Positions 6,957 through 9,658 of a DNA stretch of 9,658 nucleotides are shown here, piece by piece. The stretch's first letter is position 1; the number at the start of each line of letters is the position of its first letter. The notes under the pieces are model-generated. The model was not told where the DNA came from, did not search any database, and saw nothing but the letters and a program-made list of their open reading frames with translations. A program made the position numbers and the translations under genes. Source of the DNA: Desulfobacterales bacterium (lineage in GTDB: Bacteria > Desulfobacterota > Desulfobulbia > Desulfobulbales > BM004); NCBI GenBank assembly GCA_012974315.1, contig JAAXQI010000077.1, positions 1 to 9,658 of the forward strand. Reading direction: 5' to 3'.

Positions 6957-7607
6957 CTAATGGTCCAATTGATTCAAAAGAATTTCAGCAACACTGCAGA
7001 TTTTATCAATGGCATCTTCAAGCATCCAGACTTCTGTGTTACGGTCTTCCACCATATTACTGATACAACGCAATTCAACACAAGGGACATTAAAAGTATT
7101 GCATACCATGGCTACAGCTGCTCCCTCCATGTTTTCACAACCGGCAGCAAATTTTTCCCGCAGATAATCTCCGCGTTTTTTTGTGCCACTGCAGCAGTTG
7201 ACAGTTACAAAATTTACTGCCTTAAATTCGATATCATGTACATGTAAAATGTTCTTACTGTTGGCTACCAGTTCATTATTGAATAATAAGGGAATACTCA
7301 ACGGTGAAACTCCAGGCTCAAAACCAAGGATTTCATCATCCATGCAGATACCAAAATCACCGAATATATCTTGCCGGGCCAGACATATGTCGAGCAGATT
7401 TAAACCACTGCCAACATATGCACCTCCAACTCCAATATTTATTACACCATGGAGGCTCGAACCATAGAGAGCCAAATAATGACTGAGACTTGCGGCAGAT
7501 ATAGCTGGCCCCATCCCGGTAACCAGAACTTCCAGTTGTCCGGAATCAGAAATAAATTGTTTTAATGGTTGTATTTCATTATCAGTGGCAACGACAATAA
7601 GTAGCAT
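6957..7607 (-). CDS. mqnB: Futalosine hydrolase
   Basis: MqnB cleaves futalosine to hypoxanthine and dehypoxanthine futalosine, a step of menaquinone synthesis before MqnC and MqnD. The product of 216 residues belongs to the nucleoside phosphorylase/MTA-SAH nucleosidase superfamily. It starts with a beta strand and VVATDNEIQPL, where the glutamate matches the active-site position of nucleosidases. It continues with VTGMGPAISA and NIGVGGAYVGSGL, and carries CENMEGAAVAMVC near residue 170, which binds the ribose. In place of the SDxAD loop of MTA nucleosidases it has CISNMVEDRNTEVW, typical of futalosine hydrolases. I chose the ATG at 7605-7607: GAGG (7613-7616) lies five bases upstream. A GTG two codons earlier (7611-7613) is possible but overlaps that ribosome site. 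Linkage with mqnD supports the assignment. Confidence 0.93.
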   Translation of the reverse strand: MLLIVVATDNEIQPLKQFISDSGQLEVLVTGMGPAISAASLSHYLALYGSSLHGVINIGVGGAYVGSGLNLLDICLARQDIFGDFGICMDDEILGFEPGVSPLSIPLLFNNELVANSKNILHVHDIEFKAVNFVTVNCCSGTKKRGDYLREKFAAGCENMEGAAVAMVCNTFNVPCVELRCISNMVEDRNTEVWMLEDAIDKICSVAEILLNQLDH

Positions 7608-7631
7608 GTACACCTCAAGTTCATAATTGAA

Positions 7632-7640
7632 AAGATAGCA
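7632..7640 (-). promoter_or_regulatory. Possible extended -10 promoter for mqnB
   Basis: Read on the minus strand, TGCTATCTT is an extended -10 motif (TG, one base, TATCTT). Transcription would start about 18 bases before the mqnB ATG. The -35 region at the expected distance is TACCCT, which is poor, so the call rests on the extended -10 alone. Confidence 0.3.
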
Positions 7641-7692
7641 CGTCTTTGAAAGTTAGGGTATTTTCGTCATGACAGCAACCAATTTTCTATTA

Positions 7693-7880
7693 CATCAACA
7701 CTGATGGCGTCGCTAAAAATTCGATCTACTGCGTCGCAGCGCATTTTTTGTTCGCTCGGCATACCGTATGTATGGCCTCGCTCGCAAAAAAACACTGCTC
7801 CTTGTATATTAAATTTTTCGCAGTCTACGCTTAGCTGCTTAGCCATCTCATGTTTTTTTGCGACTTAATCATCAACACTG
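7693..7880. repeat. Palindromic element with 11-base flanking repeats (element B)
   Basis: CATCAACACTG occurs at 7693-7703 and again, identical, at 7870-7880. Just inside are inverted arms GTCGCTAAAAA (7709-7719) and TTTTTTGCGAC (7854-7864), ten of eleven positions paired, each five bases from its direct repeat. The interior holds a perfect CTGCG-T-CGCAG dyad (7729-7739), a central CATAC-C-GTATG dyad (7760-7770), T-rich/A-rich flanks around it that pair loosely, and a doubled GCTTAGC. There is no long frame or gene. The layout of direct repeat, inverted end, core, inverted end, direct repeat is that of a small non-autonomous mobile element with a target duplication, although 11 bases is one choice among several. 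It fills most of the mqnB-queA intergenic region. Confidence 0.6.
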
Positions 7881-7891
7881 GCTAATAAAAC

Positions 7892-9010
7892 ATGGATCCA
7901 GAATTTGACTTTGAATCATACAAGTATGACCTCCCAGCTGACCAAATTGCCCAGTCTCCTGTAAAAATACGAGACAAATCTCGACTTTTTGTGATGGATT
8001 GCAAAAACGACAGTATGCAGGATATGAATTTTACAGACATTCTGAATTTTTTTCAGGCTGGAGACCTTCTCGTAGTTAACGATACTAAAGTATTTCCGGC
8101 TCGACTTGAAGGAAGGAAGGACACTGGTGGAAAAATTGAATTATTTCTTTTGGAATACCCTGATTTTAAAAATGTCAGCAAAATTGAAACAACCACTGAC
8201 CAGTCAGTTACCCCAAAAGATTATTGCCTTACCGTAACTGGCCTGCTGAAAAGCTCCAAAAGACCAAAGGTGGGATCACAATTCATTTTCAGCCCAAAAG
8301 TTGAGGGAACACTCTTACAATTTCTTGCTGATGGAAAAGCTAGTGTCAAACTCTGTTTTGATGTTGCCAATGATGAAACTCCTGAAGAGAGTTTAATGCA
8401 ATGCGGCAGAGTCCCCCTGCCCCCATACATTCAGAGAAACGAAGAGGACCACCCAAATGACCGTGATCGTTACCAAACTCTTTTTGCCAGAAAATCAGGC
8501 GCAATTGCCGCACCAACCGCAGGCTTGCATTTCTCGGAAGAGCTGCTTCATGAATTAAAAGAACGCAATATCCAGATTGCACCTATCACCCTTCATGTGG
8601 GCTACGGAACTTTCGCACCCGTGCGGGTCGAAGACATACGCCAACATAAAATACACGAAGAGTATATAGAGGTTAGTATAGAAACAGCAGAATTAATTAG
8701 CAAAACACGAAAGGCCGGGAAAAGAATCTGGACTGTTGGAACAACGACAGCCAGAACATTGGAATTCGCAGCGAATAAGGATGGGCAGGTAGAAGCAAAA
8801 CAGGGTTGGTGCGGACTCTATATTTATCCCGGATATAAATTTAAAGTGGTTAACGCCTTAATTACCAATTTTCACTTGCCGGGCTCTTCACTTCTTTTTC
8901 TGGTTGCGGCACTCGCCGGCAGATTAAATATTCTTCGTGCCTACCAGAAGGCAATACAGCTTGGATACCGTTTCTACAGCTATGGTGATGCCATGCTGAT
9001 CATTACCTGA
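7892..9010 (+). CDS. queA: S-adenosylmethionine:tRNA ribosyltransferase-isomerase
   Basis: QueA transfers and rearranges the ribosyl group of S-adenosylmethionine onto 7-aminomethyl-7-deazaguanine at the tRNA wobble position, giving epoxyqueuosine. Conserved blocks appear in order: YDLPADQIAQSP (12-23), DLLVVNDTKVFPARL (58-72), GRVPLPPYI (172-180), AAPTAGLHFSEELL (206-219), LHVGYGTFAPVR (234-245), VGTTTARTLE (282-291) and TNFHLPGSSLLFLVAALAG (325-343), ending with YRFYSYGDAMLI. At 372 residues it is longer than the usual 340-350; the extra length is mainly around residues 90-112, between the first barrel strands and the insertion domain. An in-frame TAA (7886-7888) sits just upstream, so the ATG at 7892 is the only reasonable start, yet no Shine-Dalgarno sequence precedes it. 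It is the only plus-strand gene here, divergent from mqnB and convergent with the zinc ribbon gene. Confidence 0.96.
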   Translation: MDPEFDFESYKYDLPADQIAQSPVKIRDKSRLFVMDCKNDSMQDMNFTDILNFFQAGDLLVVNDTKVFPARLEGRKDTGGKIELFLLEYPDFKNVSKIETTTDQSVTPKDYCLTVTGLLKSSKRPKVGSQFIFSPKVEGTLLQFLADGKASVKLCFDVANDETPEESLMQCGRVPLPPYIQRNEEDHPNDRDRYQTLFARKSGAIAAPTAGLHFSEELLHELKERNIQIAPITLHVGYGTFAPVRVEDIRQHKIHEEYIEVSIETAELISKTRKAGKRIWTVGTTTARTLEFAANKDGQVEAKQGWCGLYIYPGYKFKVVNALITNFHLPGSSLLFLVAALAGRLNILRAYQKAIQLGYRFYSYGDAMLIIT

Positions 9011-9037
9011 TTCCATCAGTCCCCGAATTAATGTCTT

Positions 9038-9418
9038 TTACCGGGATAATTCACAGGCAGTTGCGGAAGTGCCTGCTTTGGTTTTAGGGATTGCGGAAGA
9101 ATCAGAAGCACTGCTTTTAGTGGTTTCACCCTTTGTTGGGGTGTTCTTTGCTGATTTATCGGTTGATTTATCCGTTGTTTTAACAGCTGGTTTATCTGTT
9201 GATTTGCATGGAGCGGCCGAACCTGAGCCATTGGAAGAGTTATTGCTATAGCCATCAGAATACCACCCTCCCCCCTTTAACTGAAAAGAACTCATGGACA
9301 CAAGTTTCTTTACCGGCCCTGAACAATTGGGACAGCTTGTCAATGGTTCTTCGGTCATACGTTGGATAACTTCAAAAACATTACAACAGGATGGGCATTC
9401 ATATTCATAGATTGGCAT
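9038..9418 (-). CDS. FmdB-family zinc ribbon protein with low-complexity tail
   Basis: The 126-residue product begins MPIYEYECPSC, the signature of the FmdB/CxxC_CxxC_SSSS putative regulatory family. Two CxxC pairs, Cys8/Cys11 and Cys29/Cys32, should bind one zinc ion, and FQLKGGGWYSDGY (45-57) is the conserved block that closes the domain. Residues 58-126 form a Ser/Thr/Lys/Ala-rich, presumably disordered tail with TDK(S/P) repeats and two more cysteines. FmdB was named for a proposed role in formamidase regulation; the biochemical role of most members is unknown. I chose the ATG at 9416-9418 because family members start there and because the promoter at 9524-9552 lies inside any longer reading frame. 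GGAG sits 11 bases upstream, a long spacing. It converges with queA, 27 bases away, and no clear shared terminator was seen. Confidence 0.88.
   Translation of the reverse strand: MPIYEYECPSCCNVFEVIQRMTEEPLTSCPNCSGPVKKLVSMSSFQLKGGGWYSDGYSNNSSNGSGSAAPCKSTDKPAVKTTDKSTDKSAKNTPTKGETTKSSASDSSAIPKTKAGTSATACELSR
9155..9202. repeat. Period-12 tandem repeat encoding the TDKS tail
   Basis: The 12-base unit TTTATCNGTTGA occurs at 9155-9166, 9167-9178 (last base T) and 9191-9202, with a degenerate copy between (9179-9190). On the minus strand each unit encodes a Ser/Thr-Thr-Asp-Lys step in the tail of the zinc ribbon protein. Such in-frame repeats can change number by slippage without breaking the gene. 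Confidence 0.7.
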
Positions 9419-9523
9419 TATATCAAATACTCCGGTTCTTATATTCCCCGACCTTAAAGGGAACGCGTTATAAATGTGAAAAAACTTCTCAATATTGCTC
9501 TTCCAGGTCATTTTGGAATTGAG

Positions 9524-9552
9524 ATAGTAATTTCGATTCTCACCATTGTCAA
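9524..9552 (-). promoter_or_regulatory. Sigma-70-type promoter for the zinc ribbon gene
   Basis: Read on the minus strand, TTGACA (9547-9552) and TACTAT (9524-9529) are separated by exactly 17 bases: a perfect -35 box, a good -10 box and ideal spacing. Transcription would start near 9517, leaving about 100 bases of leader before the ATG at 9418. It supports the short form of the protein. Confidence 0.75.
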
Positions 9553-9570
9553 CGCCACAGAAGTATGTTT

Positions 9571-9657
9571 TCAATGTGAATTAGGTTGCAGTTGCCCCTT
9601 GTCATCCATTAATCGACTTAGATATATCTTTAGCTTCTTAAAACTTTCAACAATATC
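9571..9657 (-). CDS. 3' end of an unrecognised gene
   Basis: One minus-strand frame is open from the right edge for 28 codons and ends at TGA (9571-9573); the other two minus-strand frames have early stops. The peptide includes VESFKKLKIYLSRLMDDKG, a charged helical-looking sequence ending in PNSH, plausible as a protein C-terminus. Its stop falls 19 bases before the -35 box of the next gene, the spacing expected of a real gene end. The piece is too short to assign a family, and chance openness cannot be excluded. Confidence 0.35.
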   Translation of the reverse strand, partial: DIVESFKKLKIYLSRLMDDKGQLQPNSH

Positions 9658-9658
9658 A

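Noticed and set aside
7693..7891. CRISPR array or small RNA gene in the mqnB-queA gap
   Set aside because: The only direct repeats are the two flanking 11-base copies and a doubled GCTTAGC; there is no regular spacer pattern, and no promoter plus terminator pair defining an RNA was seen.
9011..9037. Shared bidirectional terminator between queA and the zinc ribbon gene
   Set aside because: The gap is only 27 bases, and the best pairing is four bases (TCCC/GGGA) reaching into the zinc ribbon gene, too weak to call.
9419..9574. N-terminal extension of the zinc ribbon protein by 52 residues from an ATG at 9574
   Set aside because: A near-perfect promoter lies inside it (9524-9552), family members begin at MPIYEYEC, and the extension has no recognisable domain.

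Overview
The window is chromosomal housekeeping DNA, most likely from an anaerobic member of the Desulfobacterota (the former Deltaproteobacteria) or a close relative. Three things point there: the cluster joining branched-chain amino acid genes (ilvB, ilvN, leuA) to phosphatidylethanolamine genes (psd, pssA), an arrangement I recall from Geobacter and sulfate reducers; menaquinone synthesis by the futalosine route (mqnB, mqnD); and an FmdB-type zinc ribbon protein. The lineage is inferred from gene content and order, not from a marker gene. Every gene except queA lies on the minus strand.

Layout in minus-strand reading order. At the right edge are the last 28 codons of an unrecognised gene (9571-9657), then a near-consensus promoter (9524-9552) driving an fmdB-family zinc ribbon gene with a Ser/Thr/Lys-rich tail (9038-9418). 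queA (7892-9010, plus strand) converges on it with 27 bases between. Between queA and the divergent mqnB is a nested palindromic element bounded by 11-base direct repeats (7693-7880). mqnB (6957-7607) and mqnD (5918-6760) follow, separated by a second, different palindromic element (6816-6942). Next come a consensus-like promoter (5790-5818), a leader of about 135 nt with a possible compact pseudoknot, ilvB (3949-5646) and ilvN (3411-3893). A terminator-like hairpin (3318-3375) occupies the place where I would expect ilvC. Then psd (2562-3206), pssA (1689-2468), an intrinsic terminator (1611-1649) and leuA (1-1524, cut by the left edge after 508 codons).

How the genes work together. IlvB and IlvN form acetohydroxyacid synthase, the first common enzyme of valine, leucine and isoleucine synthesis. 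LeuA diverts 2-ketoisovalerate to leucine. PssA makes phosphatidylserine from CDP-diacylglycerol and serine, and Psd decarboxylates it to phosphatidylethanolamine. MqnB and MqnD are two steps of menaquinone synthesis, fitting a respiring anaerobe. QueA makes epoxyqueuosine in tRNA.

No wholly new multi-gene system is visible. The parts that known genes do not explain are non-coding: two palindromic elements flanking mqnB, the structured ilvB leader, and the hairpin-filled gap replacing ilvC. No tRNA, rRNA, CRISPR array or transposase gene was seen. No stretch longer than 300 bases lacks a gene; the longest gaps are 7608-7891 and 5647-5917.
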